From positions 1-52,011 of the forward strand of contig OMJB01000049.1 of the NCBI GenBank assembly GCA_900299255.1: DNA of 52,011 bases. Direction: 5' to 3'. The notes under the pieces were generated by a model. That model saw nothing but the letters and a program-made list of their open reading frames with translations, did not search any database and was not told where the DNA came from. The DNA is from Sphingobacteriales bacterium. Lineage in GTDB: Bacteria > Bacteroidota > Bacteroidia > Chitinophagales > Chitinophagaceae. Shown one piece after another: positions 10,734-18,531 of the stretch. The position numbers and the translations under genes are program-made. Position 1 is the stretch's first letter, and each line of letters starts with the position of its first letter.

Positions 10734-11039
10734 TCAGTAATTATAAGTTGATGAAACCTCCAAAGATGCAGCAATTGGATTTTCGTTACCTACAGATGCC
10801 ACCGCCTTTTGCTTTGAAGCGGTATAATAATACACCGAAGCAAGATTTAATGCCACAAGCAATACTGCCGCCGCCGCCCACTTGATCACAGGCAGGCTGT
10901 GGACGGCAGGAGCACCGGAATTTGCAACTCGCTCCATTACGCGCCCATAATGACCCACAGCAGGCTGCGCCCTGGAGATACTCCCGGCACTGTTCATTAT
11001 TTCTGATATCCAATCTTCTTTTGGCGTGTTATTTTCCAT
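10734..11039 (-). CDS. Single-pass membrane protein, candidate anti-sigma factor
   Basis: Protein of 101 residues: a polar N-terminal cytoplasmic part (1-50, starting MENNTPKEDWISEI), one membrane helix (about 52-73, WAAAAVLLVALNLASVYYY) and a 28-residue outer tail ending in STYNY. The size, topology and position directly after an ECF sigma gene are those of small membrane anti-sigma factors. I see no zinc-binding HxxxCxxC motif, so it is not a classical ZAS-type anti-sigma factor. The alternative is a membrane scaffold for the Spy-like protein encoded 2 bases downstream. Function is inferred from context only. Confidence 0.7.
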   Translation of the reverse strand: MENNTPKEDWISEIMNSAGSISRAQPAVGHYGRVMERVANSGAPAVHSLPVIKWAAAAVLLVALNLASVYYYTASKQKAVASVGNENPIAASLEVSSTYNY

Positions 11040-11059
11040 AACGCATATTTAGACGTTGT

Positions 11060-11665
11060 TTAATTATTTTTCCTTCGGTCATACACATCCGATAGCTTTT
11101 TTCTGAGGTTTATTTTTGCCCGCTGCAGCAGCGACTCCACTGCCTTGAGCGATATATTCATGATCTCTGCAATGTCTTTTTGCGGCAACTCCTCTATGTG
11201 TGCCAGCACAAAAACTGTCTTCTGATTTTCGGGTAGTGTTTCTATAGCGGCAAACAGGTAGCGTGCGTTTTCGCGCTGCTCCAGTTTTATGCCCGGGTGG
11301 TCGAAGCTGGCGGCACCCGAAACCGGCTCTCCCGTATCGGCACTAAAAAGTGATCCGAAAATGCCTCTTTTCTTCCTCGACTTGGCTCTCAGATGGTCCA
11401 GGCATTTATTTACTGTAATTCGGTATATCCAGGTGGAGACAGATGACTGCGCATTAAATGAGAGGATAGACTTAAACATTGTTACAAATACCTCCTGTGC
11501 AATATCCTCGGCCATACCGTGATCCTGCACCATGGAGATAGCGGTATTGAACACTTTTTCCTGGTAGTCCTCTACCAGTTTTTTAAATGCCCGCTCGTCG
11601 CCCGACCTAAGCTGTGAAATGAATACCTCGTTGATGACAGAATCTTTGTATGCTAAATTAGGGAT
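11060..11665 (-). CDS. ECF-type RNA polymerase sigma factor, start unresolved
   Basis: Sigma-70 family factor of the extracytoplasmic-function class. Region 2 is clear (FISQLRSGDERAFKKLVEDY, then MAEDIAQEVFVTMFKSI, then STWIYRITVNKCLDHLR). Region 4 follows a short linker (LPENQKTVFVLAHIEELPQK, then SLKAVESLLQRAKINLRKKL). The first ATG/GTG/TTG in frame is GTG at 11554, which would remove region 2.1. The frame stays open and sigma-like up to the stop complement at 11666-11668, but with no ATG, GTG or TTG. I therefore give the whole open frame; the true start may be ATC or ATT, or an indel may hide it. The gene heads a cassette with a membrane protein and a Spy-like protein, suggesting envelope-stress control. 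Confidence 0.85.
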   Translation of the reverse strand: MPNLAYKDSVINEVFISQLRSGDERAFKKLVEDYQEKVFNTAISMVQDHGMAEDIAQEVFVTMFKSILSFNAQSSVSTWIYRITVNKCLDHLRAKSRKKRGIFGSLFSADTGEPVSGAASFDHPGIKLEQRENARYLFAAIETLPENQKTVFVLAHIEELPQKDIAEIMNISLKAVESLLQRAKINLRKKLSDVYDRRKNN

Positions 11666-11711
11666 TTAGCAGTTTAGCCCGGCATTGATATTGCAAAAAG
11701 GTCAATTGCAG

Positions 11712-13607
11712 TTACGAAACATATTCGCTCAGTTCAAGCCAGCGCAGTTCTTTTGTTTCCAGCTCGTTGGTGATGAACACAATCCGGTTACTGAGCTGCT
11801 GCATCTCGTCGTAATTCAGATTGGGGTTCATCATTTTTTCGGTAATGGTGGTTTTCTCTGCTTCCAGTGCGGCTATATCTTTTTCAAGCTGGTCGTATTC
11901 ACGCTTGTCTTTAAAAGAAAATTTCTTTTTCTCGGGTGCAGGTTTCGCTGCCTCAGTTGCTTTTGGTTTTTCAGCTTCGGGCTGCTCCGGCTTTTTGGTT
12001 TCTTTTTCTTTCGCCTTTTCTTCTATACGGTAGTTGCTGTAGTTGCCCGGGAAATCGCGTACCACGCCATCTCCCTCAAATACAAACAGATGATCTACCA
12101 GCCTGTCCATAAAGTAGCGGTCGTGAGATACGATGACTAGGCAACCCGGAAAATCGGTCAGGAAATTTTCCAGTACCGATAGTGTGGGGAGATCCAGATC
12201 GTTGGTAGGTTCATCAAGTATCAGGAAGTTGGGGTTGCGGAACAGTATGGATAATAGCTGCAGCCTTTTCTTCTCGCCTCCGCTGAGTTTAGACAGGTAT
12301 GTATACTGCTGCTCAGGCGGAAACAGGAACAGTGTAAGGAACTGTGATGCACTGAGTGTACTGCCATCGGCCAGCGGAAAATTCTCGGCAATATTCTTTA
12401 CGAACTCAATGATGCGCGTATCTTCTTTGATCACCAGCCCCTGCTGCGAGAAGTTGCCAAACACCACCGTATCGCCAATATTTATTTTACCGCTGTCCTG
12501 AGCTTCAAGTCCCTGCAGCATATGCAGAAAGGTACTCTTGCCTGCACCGTTCTTACCAATAATACCCAGGCGCTCGCCCTTCTTGAAAGTGTAATCGAAA
12601 CCCTTAAGTATTACTTTGTCGCCATAGCTCTTGTACACCTTTTTCAGCTCGGTCACCTTGCCGCCCAGGCGATTCATTTTCATTTGCAGTTCTACCTGCA
12701 GGTCTACTACTTTTTGTTTGGCTTTAGCTTCTATTTCATAAAAATTATCCTGCCTGCTTCTCGACTTTGTGGTGCGGGCCCGCGGCTGCTTGCGCATCCA
12801 TTCCAGCTCTTTGCGGTACTGGTTGCGTGCCTTGTCTATGTTGGCTATGGTGTTCTCAATTCTGGCAGCTTTTTTTTCCAGGTACTCGCGGTAGTCGCCT
12901 TTGTAGGTAAACAGGTTTTGCTCATCCAGCTCCCATATTTCATCGCATACATCTTCCAGAAAATAACGGTCGTGGGTAACCATGAGCAGCGTTACTTTTT
13001 CCTGGTTGAGGTAGTTTTCAAGCCACTCCACCATGGCCACATCCAGGTGGTTGGTAGGCTCATCCATGATCAGCAGCACATGCTTATGCTCAAACCCAAT
13101 ATCTATAAGCACCTGCGCCAGTGCCACGCGCTTGCGCTGCCCGCCCGACAGTGTTTTTACCTTTTGATCGAGGTTATCAATATTCAGTTTGTTGAGTATC
13201 TGGTGCACTTTGGCTTCAAAATCCCATGCTCCCAGCTCGTCTATTCTGGCCAGTGCGGCAGAGAGTTCGCTGTGGTCTTTAGAGCCATCGGCAAGTATTT
13301 TCTCATAATTGCGCATAGCCTCGGCTACCGGGTGCTTGTAATGAAATATGTTATCCAGTACCGATAATTCTTCTGCAAACTGCGGCTCCTGTTCAAACAG
13401 CGCTACCGTTACATCTTTATGTATCCATATGGTGCCTTCATCCACGGTATCCTTACCGGCCAGTATTTTGAGCAAGGTGCTTTTGCCGCTGCCGTTGCGG
13501 GCAATCAGCGCTATTTTGTCCCCCTCGCTGATATGGAAGGTGATATCAGTAAACAGGGGCTTGATACCATAAGACTTGCTGATCTTGTCGGCTGTAACGT
13601 AATGCAT
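11712..13607 (-). CDS. ABC-F family ATPase, Uup-like
   Basis: Cytoplasmic protein of 631 residues with two ABC ATPase modules and no membrane segment. Module 1: Walker A ARNGSGKST (36-44), signature LSGGQRKRVALAQ, Walker B MDEPTNHLD. Module 2: GKNGAGKST, LSGGEKKRLQLL, LDEPTNDLD. Between them lies the basic linker helix pair typical of ABC-F (RNQYRKELEWMRKQPRARTT). The C-terminal 90 residues are a Lys/Glu/Pro/Ala-rich stretch and then a coiled-coil hairpin, as in Uup. ABC-F proteins act on stalled or stressed ribosomes; Uup also affects transposon excision and ribosome assembly. The ATG at 13605-13607 (MHYVTADKIS) is preferred over a TTG four codons upstream that lies inside the promoter box region. 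Confidence 0.9.
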   Translation of the reverse strand: MHYVTADKISKSYGIKPLFTDITFHISEGDKIALIARNGSGKSTLLKILAGKDTVDEGTIWIHKDVTVALFEQEPQFAEELSVLDNIFHYKHPVAEAMRNYEKILADGSKDHSELSAALARIDELGAWDFEAKVHQILNKLNIDNLDQKVKTLSGGQRKRVALAQVLIDIGFEHKHVLLIMDEPTNHLDVAMVEWLENYLNQEKVTLLMVTHDRYFLEDVCDEIWELDEQNLFTYKGDYREYLEKKAARIENTIANIDKARNQYRKELEWMRKQPRARTTKSRSRQDNFYEIEAKAKQKVVDLQVELQMKMNRLGGKVTELKKVYKSYGDKVILKGFDYTFKKGERLGIIGKNGAGKSTFLHMLQGLEAQDSGKINIGDTVVFGNFSQQGLVIKEDTRIIEFVKNIAENFPLADGSTLSASQFLTLFLFPPEQQYTYLSKLSGGEKKRLQLLSILFRNPNFLILDEPTNDLDLPTLSVLENFLTDFPGCLVIVSHDRYFMDRLVDHLFVFEGDGVVRDFPGNYSNYRIEEKAKEKETKKPEQPEAEKPKATEAAKPAPEKKKFSFKDKREYDQLEKDIAALEAEKTTITEKMMNPNLNYDEMQQLSNRIVFITNELETKELRWLELSEYVS

Positions 13608-13616
13608 AAGAGGGCG

Positions 13617-13624
13617 CAAAGGTA
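13617..13624 (-). promoter_or_regulatory. -7 box TACCTTTG of ABC-F gene
   Basis: Exact TAnnTTTG on the minus strand, 9 bases before the ATG at 13607. The mRNA would have an extremely short leader. The -33 region is poor. Confidence 0.5.
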
Positions 13625-13675
13625 GGTTGATAAGTTGAAAGGTTAATTGAGAGATGGTAGATAGTAGGTAGTAGA

Positions 13676-13706
13676 TAGTCGTGGGTTGTAAGTTGTGAGT
13701 CGTGAG
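13676..13706 (+). repeat. Dispersed intergenic motif, copy 1
   Basis: 31-nt stretch beginning TAGTCGTGGGTTG and ending GAGTCGTGAG. It matches the minus strand of 18499-18529 at 26 of 31 positions. Both copies lie outside genes. Confidence 0.6.
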
Positions 13707-14166
13707 GTTAGTGGTAATAATTATCTTATTGAGGCTACCACATTTTGGTCGTTGGGTGAATTTGTTGCAATCTTTTAGTCTGTTATTACCGGAAGTAAAT
13801 TGCGGGAATACTTCCGGTTTCTTCCGGTGGCGGAAAAACCAGAAGCGGTGTAATTAATTGATAAACAATTGATTGTATTTGAATTGCGGGTTTTGGCGAA
13901 AATTTGCCTCCCGCAGTTTTGCCGGCTGAAAAACTGGTGCCGCTCTTTTGTAAATGTCGTATTTAGAATAATAACGGCAAAATTGAAAATCTATCATGTG
14001 ACCTATATGGCCTATGATAGGACGTAGCGGGATTGTGATGGAAAAAAGTTGGTGGATGAATATTTGTTCTGAGTTAGATTATTTTAGTACCCGCAAGTGG
14101 AAAACGCTTGCTGGATTTTAGACACAAGTCAAAAAGACTTGCGTCAAACGGGGGATTCCGCACATG

Positions 14167-14188
14167 TTGTTGGCGGGGACGCCAACAA
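14167..14188. repeat. Perfect 9-bp hairpin
   Basis: TTGTTGGCG and CGCCAACAA pair perfectly around GGGA. No T-run follows, so it is not a typical terminator. A second small stem, CAAGTC/GACTTG with loop AAAAA, lies just upstream at about 14126-14142. Together they suggest a structured non-coding element. Confidence 0.55.
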
Positions 14189-14220
14189 AGGCAAAAAAAG
14201 TAATACAGACTATAGCCCAT

Positions 14221-14527
14221 TCTTTGCTGAGTGTCCTTTTTCTGCCACTCAGCCGCATTAGGGTACTAAAGTTGAAAAGTTTTCTTACCCTGCATCTATT
14301 TAGCTGTACCCCGGCATCGGTCGCTACAGTACTTTACCTGATCCCATACCTTTTCCCATTTTTTTCGCCATACAAATGGTCGCTGGCACACTACACATAT
14401 TTTGCTAGGCAGACCGCTTTTTTTTATTGTTTTGTTGTGATGCTTCATCTTCGTTTTTGTCTTACACATCTCCGCCGAGTGCCCTTTTTCAAGTGATTAG
14501 CGGCATCAGGTTACTGAAGTCTAAATG
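14221..14527 (+). repeat. Degenerate direct repeat, two copies 248 bases apart
   Basis: Copy 1 (14221-14279) and copy 2 (14469-14527) share TCT..GC.GAGTG.CCTTTTTC, then after a diverged centre AG.C.GCAT.AGG.TACT.AAGT. About two thirds of positions agree. The intervening sequence is AT-rich and non-coding. This may be an old duplication or two copies of a dispersed element. Confidence 0.5.
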
Positions 14528-14716
14528 TTCTTCACACGGACTTTACACCAGAAACTTTTTGTCCATTTGCTAAATTAAGCAATGAAAACGCCAACCTTAA
14601 CCAAGGGGTATTACATCTTTTACAATCCGCTGACAATTTTAGCCTGCCAGTCAGGAAGTTTCTTTAGCGCTTGTTATAGCTTTGCAACTTGTTTTTAGAA
14701 CATAGCAACTGATTAT

Positions 14717-15787
14717 ATGTTTAGAAAGATCAACTTAGTAGCGGCGTTAGTAATTGTTTCTTTAAGTGCAAAGGCGCAGGATAAAACCCCGCTGGCCTAT
14801 CCGGATGAAAAGCATTTTAAGAACATGCGCCAGCTCACCACTGGCGGCGATAACGCAGAGGCGTATTTTGGATTTGACAATGAGCATGTAACTTTTCAGC
14901 GCACCAACCCCAAAGAGGGCCTGGACTGCGACCAGATATTTTATGGTACAATCCCCAAATCAGCAACAGGTAAATTTGATTACAAAAAGGTAAGCACAGG
15001 TAAGGGTAGGACCACCTGTGCCTACCTTATGCCCGACAAGAAGCATTTCTTGTACGCATCTACCCACAAGGCCGCAGATACTTGTCCGCCCACACCCGAC
15101 AGAAGTAAGATCAGAAAGTATGTATGGCCTATCTACGACAGCTATGATATTTATGTAGCAGACTTTAACGGCAAGATCACCAAGCAACTCACCAATACTC
15201 CGGGCTATGATGCCGAGGGTACCATATCGCCAAAGGGAGATAAGATCATCTTCACGAGTATGCGAAACGGCGATATTGACCTCTATACTATGAACATAGA
15301 CGGCACCAATGTAAAACAGATCACCAACACACTGGGGTATGATGGTGGCGCATGTTTCTCGCCCGATGGTAAGAAGATAGTATGGCGTGCATCTCGCCCA
15401 CAAACCGAGGCTGATGTAAAGGAGTATAAAGAACTGCTGGCACAGGGGCTGGTAATGCCTACCAGAATGGAGCTGTTTGTGGCTAATGCCGATGGCACAG
15501 ATGCGCACCAGGTAACGCACCTGGGCAAGGCCAACTGGGCACCTGCATTTACACCCGATGGCAAGCGCCTGATCTTTGCATCTAACCATGAATACGAAAG
15601 AGGTTTTCCGTTTAATCTGTATCTCGTTAATTTAGATGGCATCGGGCTGGAGCGCATATCTCACGATGGTAGTTTTGATGCTTTCCCTATGTTCTCGCCA
15701 GATGGCAAGAAGCTGATCTTCAGCTCTAACCGCAACAACGGCGGCGGACATGATACCAATGTGTTTATCTGTGATTGGGTGGAGTAG
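14717..15787 (+). CDS. Secreted TolB-like beta-propeller protein
   Basis: Protein of 356 residues with a signal peptide (1-20, ending SAKAQ) and a TolB/PD40-type propeller. Successive blades carry ISPKGDKIIFTSMRNGDIDLY, then FSPDGKKIVWRASR, FTPDGKRLIFASN and FSPDGKKLIFSSNRNNGG. The linking strands read LYTMNIDGTNVKQIT, LFVANADGTDAHQVT and LYLVNLDGIGLERIS. It is therefore likely periplasmic or outer-membrane associated and binds a protein or ligand; no catalytic motif is visible. TolB itself has an extra N-terminal domain and tol/pal genes around it, and neither is present. The last blade, with the tail CDWVE, is the part that is copied in tandem downstream. Confidence 0.8.
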   Translation: MFRKINLVAALVIVSLSAKAQDKTPLAYPDEKHFKNMRQLTTGGDNAEAYFGFDNEHVTFQRTNPKEGLDCDQIFYGTIPKSATGKFDYKKVSTGKGRTTCAYLMPDKKHFLYASTHKAADTCPPTPDRSKIRKYVWPIYDSYDIYVADFNGKITKQLTNTPGYDAEGTISPKGDKIIFTSMRNGDIDLYTMNIDGTNVKQITNTLGYDGGACFSPDGKKIVWRASRPQTEADVKEYKELLAQGLVMPTRMELFVANADGTDAHQVTHLGKANWAPAFTPDGKRLIFASNHEYERGFPFNLYLVNLDGIGLERISHDGSFDAFPMFSPDGKKLIFSSNRNNGGGHDTNVFICDWVE

Positions 15788-15834
15788 TACCGGTCAGACA
15801 TTGAAATATACAGGTTGCGTTTACTGCGCGAATG

Positions 15835-15870
15835 TTGCGGTCTGACCACGAAAAGTGGTGCTGACCGCAA
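15835..15870. repeat. Hairpin element, copy 1
   Basis: Outer stem TTGCGGTC/GACCGCAA (8 bp) and inner stem ACCAC/GTGGT (5 bp) around the loop GAAAA. It directly follows the stop of the propeller gene. There is no T-run. Confidence 0.8.
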
Positions 15871-15952
15871 TAGCCCAATATGTTTATTTGTGATTGGGTG
15901 GAGTAGTATCAGTCAGACATTGAAAATACAGGTTGCGTTTCCTGCGCGAAAG

Positions 15953-15988
15953 TTGCGGTCTTACCACGAAAAGTGGTACTGACCGCAA
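15953..15988. repeat. Hairpin element, copy 2
   Basis: Same structure as the copy at 15835. All differences (TG to TT, GCT to ACT) fall in the internal bulge while both stems and the GAAAA loop are unchanged, which suggests the structure is kept by selection or is very young. Confidence 0.8.
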
Positions 15989-16133
15989 TTCTCTAACCGC
16001 AACAACGGCGGTGGGTATGATACCACTGTGTTTATCTGTGTGGGAGGAAATTTCTGCCACACACTGCACTTAAACATTACCAAAGAAATTCTTTTTCCAA
16101 GTCCCTGCTACATCATACATTCGCAGCCTTAAG

Positions 16134-18392
16134 ATGGAAACGAAAGATTATGCTGGCGGCGTTGCCGCTAAATTGAATTTAAGAGAAAAGGATGTGCTGG
16201 TGGTGCTGGAGCTGCTGGCAGAAGGAGCTACCATACCGTTCATAGCACGATACCGGAAAGACAAGACAGGCGCACTGGATGAAGTGCAGATTCAACAGAT
16301 ACAGGATGAAGCCAATTTTCAGAAAGAGTTTGCCGAGCGCAAAGCATTTATAGAAAAGACGATTGCTGAGCAGGGCAAAATGACTGAAGAACTGCAGGCA
16401 AAAATAAATGCGGCCACCACTATTGCCGCATTGGAAGACCTGTATCTGCCATACAAGCCCAAACGCAAAACAAAGGCACAGACAGCCAGAGAGAATGGGC
16501 TGGAGCCACTGGCTCTGCTGCTGCTGGAACAGCGCAACGTTGATGTGGCAGGAGAGTCTGCCGCATTTATAAACGAGCAGGTTAAATCGGCCGACGATGC
16601 ACTGCAGGGTGCCAGGGATATTATTGCTGAGCAGGTAAACGAACATGCTGAGGTGCGCACGCACATCCGTAATCTGTTTGAAAAGCAGGCAACTGTGCAG
16701 AGCAAGGTGCTGGCAGATAAAGAACAGGAGGGTATTAAGTACAAAGACTACTTTGATTTTTCGGAGCCCATCTCAAAGATACCATCGCACCGTATGCTGG
16801 CCATTATGCGCGGATTTATGGACGGCGTGCTGCGCATGGCAATTTCGCCGGCAGAGGAAGATGCACTGGCTCTGATAGAAGATCAGTTCATCAAAGCAGA
16901 CAATGAAGCTGCCGTGCAGTTAAAAAAGGCAATCAGGGATTCGTGGCGCAGGTTGTTGCTGCCGGGCCTTGAAAGTGAGTTCAGGGCCTTATTGAAGGCA
17001 AAGGCAGACGAAGAAGCAATCAATGTATTTGCTGAGAACCTGAGACAGTTATTGTTGAGTTCGCCACTGGGCAGCAAGCGTATACTGGCCATAGACCCGG
17101 GCTACCGCACCGGCTGTAAAGTGGTATGCCTCGATGAGCAGGGTGCTCTGATAAAAACCGGGCTGATATACATTCACGAGCCGGGCAGGCTGATAGATGC
17201 TGAGCATAAGATAAGGTCGCTGGTGAAGGGGTACAATATACAGGCGGTGTCGGTGGGCGATGGTACGGCAGGGCGGGCAACAGAGCAGTTTGTAAAAAAG
17301 CTGAACCTGGGGTTGCCGGTATTTCTGGTGAACGAAGATGGTGCGTCTATCTACTCGGCATCGGAAACGGCAAGAGAAGAATTTCCGGATGAAGATATAA
17401 CCATCCGTGGTGCAGTAAGTATAGGCCGCAGGCTCATGGACCCGCTTGCAGAGCTGGTGAAAATAGACCCGAAAAGTATAGGCGTAGGGCAGTACCAGCA
17501 CGATGTGAACCAGGTGCGACTGAAGGAGCGCCTGGATCAGACAGTGGTGAGCTGTGTAAATACAGTAGGGGTTAACCTTAATACTGCCAGCAAGCATTTG
17601 CTGAGTTATGTAAGCGGCATAGGCCCATCGATAGCTGAGAATATTATAGCACACAGAAATGAGCTGGGTAGGTTTACCTCCAGAAAACAGCTTATGAAGG
17701 TGCCGCGGCTGGGCAACAAGGCCTATGAGCAGTGTGCAGGGTTTCTGCGCATCAAGGATGGTGATGATCCGCTGGATGCCAGCGCTGTGCATCCCGAAGC
17801 ATATAAAGTTGTGGCTGCTATGGCCAATGATATAGGTGCAGATGTGAAAACGCTGATCGGCAATGATGAGCTGATCAAAAAGCTGGACCCGAAAAAATAC
17901 ATAACCCCTGAAACGGGTGAACTGACGCTGAAGGATATTATCAGCGAGCTGAAAAAGCCCGGCCTTGACCCAAGAAGTGAAGCGCAGACGTTTGAGTTTG
18001 CCGCCATCTATAGCATTGAAGATGTGAAGGTGGGCATGGTGGTCCCCGGCTCAGTGACCAATATTACCCGGTTTGGCGCATTTATAGATATTGGCGTAAA
18101 GCAGGATGGTCTGGTACACGTTTCAGAGATAGCGCACAAGTATATTACTGACCCCAACGAGGTGCTGAAACTGAACCAGAAAGTAACAGTAGTGGTTACC
18201 GAGGTGGATATGGCCCGCAAGCGCATTGCATTGTCTATAAAGCAGGCGCAGGAGCCACCCACAGGCAAAGACAGGCAGCAGCCGGGCAAAGTAAAACCGC
18301 AAAAGGATTTTGGCAGGCCAAAGGAAAAAGAACCCAAAGAGCTAAGCATGAATGATGCCCTGAGTTTGCTTAAAAACAAGTTTGGCAAGTAG
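16134..18392 (+). CDS. tex: Transcription accessory protein Tex
   Basis: RNA-binding protein of 752 residues, full length for the Tex/YhgF family. The N-terminal helical part carries EGATIPFIARYRKDKTGALD (about residues 30-50). The YqgF/RNase H-like domain begins at ILAIDPGYRTGCKVV (about 316). Helix-hairpin-helix motifs follow (NTASKHLLSYVSGIGPSIAE; VPRLGNKAYEQCAGFLRI). An S1 domain lies at about 628-705 (VKVGMVVPGSVTNITRFGAF), with a basic tail. Tex influences transcription and RNA processing and binds nucleic acid; its exact cellular task is unsettled. The copied gene tail and hairpins lie just upstream, so its promoter must be in 16049-16133. Confidence 0.95.
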   Translation: METKDYAGGVAAKLNLREKDVLVVLELLAEGATIPFIARYRKDKTGALDEVQIQQIQDEANFQKEFAERKAFIEKTIAEQGKMTEELQAKINAATTIAALEDLYLPYKPKRKTKAQTARENGLEPLALLLLEQRNVDVAGESAAFINEQVKSADDALQGARDIIAEQVNEHAEVRTHIRNLFEKQATVQSKVLADKEQEGIKYKDYFDFSEPISKIPSHRMLAIMRGFMDGVLRMAISPAEEDALALIEDQFIKADNEAAVQLKKAIRDSWRRLLLPGLESEFRALLKAKADEEAINVFAENLRQLLLSSPLGSKRILAIDPGYRTGCKVVCLDEQGALIKTGLIYIHEPGRLIDAEHKIRSLVKGYNIQAVSVGDGTAGRATEQFVKKLNLGLPVFLVNEDGASIYSASETAREEFPDEDITIRGAVSIGRRLMDPLAELVKIDPKSIGVGQYQHDVNQVRLKERLDQTVVSCVNTVGVNLNTASKHLLSYVSGIGPSIAENIIAHRNELGRFTSRKQLMKVPRLGNKAYEQCAGFLRIKDGDDPLDASAVHPEAYKVVAAMANDIGADVKTLIGNDELIKKLDPKKYITPETGELTLKDIISELKKPGLDPRSEAQTFEFAAIYSIEDVKVGMVVPGSVTNITRFGAFIDIGVKQDGLVHVSEIAHKYITDPNEVLKLNQKVTVVVTEVDMARKRIALSIKQAQEPPTGKDRQQPGKVKPQKDFGRPKEKEPKELSMNDALSLLKNKFGK

Positions 18393-18398
18393 GGATTG

Positions 18399-18449
18399 GG
18401 AATTGGTGGTTGGGCCCCGATAGCTATCGGGGTGGAATTGGTGGTTGGG
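18399..18449. repeat. 18-bp perfect palindrome between 16-bp direct repeats
   Basis: CCCCGATAGCTATCGGGG (18415-18432) is fully self-complementary. It is bordered by two identical 16-mers GGAATTGGTGGTTGGG at 18399-18414 and 18434-18449. It lies 7 bases after the tex stop. The GATAGCTATC core is a palindrome I recognise as frequent between genes of Bacteroidota. It may serve as terminator stem, protein site or insertion footprint. Confidence 0.75.
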
Positions 18450-18498
18450 AATCGGGAAATTTGTATTTTGTGTGTAAATCGCAAGCCTCACTAGCAGG

Positions 18499-18529
18499 CT
18501 TACGACTCACGACTTTCAACTTACGACTA
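18499..18529 (-). repeat. Dispersed intergenic motif, copy 2
   Basis: Minus-strand reading TAGTCGTAAGTTG ... GAGTCGTAAG agrees with 13676-13706 at 26 of 31 positions, in opposite orientation. It lies directly before the crcB start. A small stem AAGCCT/AGGCTT is just upstream (18483-18501). Confidence 0.6.
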
Positions 18530-18531
18530 CA

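Larger units (their letters stand above)
13608..14716. other. 1.1-kb gene-poor spacer with hairpins and degenerate repeats
   Basis: No convincing gene. Contents: a repeated-letter tract of the type GTAGATAGTAGGTAGTAG (about 13655-13680) leading into a motif also found at 18499-18529; an inverted pair ACCGGAAG (13788-13795) with CTTCCGGT (13811-13818), the right arm repeated at 13821-13828; a 9-bp stem TTGTTGGCG/CGCCAACAA (14167-14188) with loop GGGA; and a degenerate direct repeat at 14221 and 14469. The ORF at 14164-14496 starts inside the hairpin and spans one repeat copy; I do not accept it as a gene. Confidence 0.55.
15722..16048 (+). repeat. Tandem copies of the 3' end of the propeller gene with a hairpin element
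   Basis: The gene end (from about 15722, CTCTAACCGCAACAACGGCG) recurs. TGTTTATCTGTGATTGGGTG at 15762 returns as TGTTTATTTGTGATTGGGTG at 15881, including the stop TAG and about 80 nt after it. A third copy of the coding tail (CTCTAACCGCAACAACGGCG, 15991 onward) reads SNRNNGGGYDTTVFIC and breaks off near 16045. The unit length is 118-119 nt with one 1-nt indel. Copies 2 and 3 are no longer part of the gene. Confidence 0.9.

Noticed and set aside
12522-13367. 281-codon plus-strand ORF opposite the ABC-F gene
   Set aside because: The minus strand carries all ABC motifs across this span; the plus reading has no domain-like pattern.
14164-14496. 110-codon plus-strand ORF
   Set aside because: It starts within a hairpin, runs over one copy of a degenerate repeat and shows no conserved features.
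15661-16069. Two minus-strand ORFs with similar peptides (PLFVVRPQ...SKRNLYIS type)
   Set aside because: They arise from the duplicated hairpin unit read on the minus strand; there is no start context or separate support.
17049-17792. 247-codon minus-strand ORF opposite tex
   Set aside because: It lies over the RNase H-like and helix-hairpin-helix parts of Tex, and the peptide is rich in Cys, Tyr and His in the manner of antisense shadows.
18393-18531. Fluoride riboswitch before crcB
   Set aside because: I could not find the conserved riboswitch core; the leader holds a palindrome, direct repeats and a dispersed motif instead.
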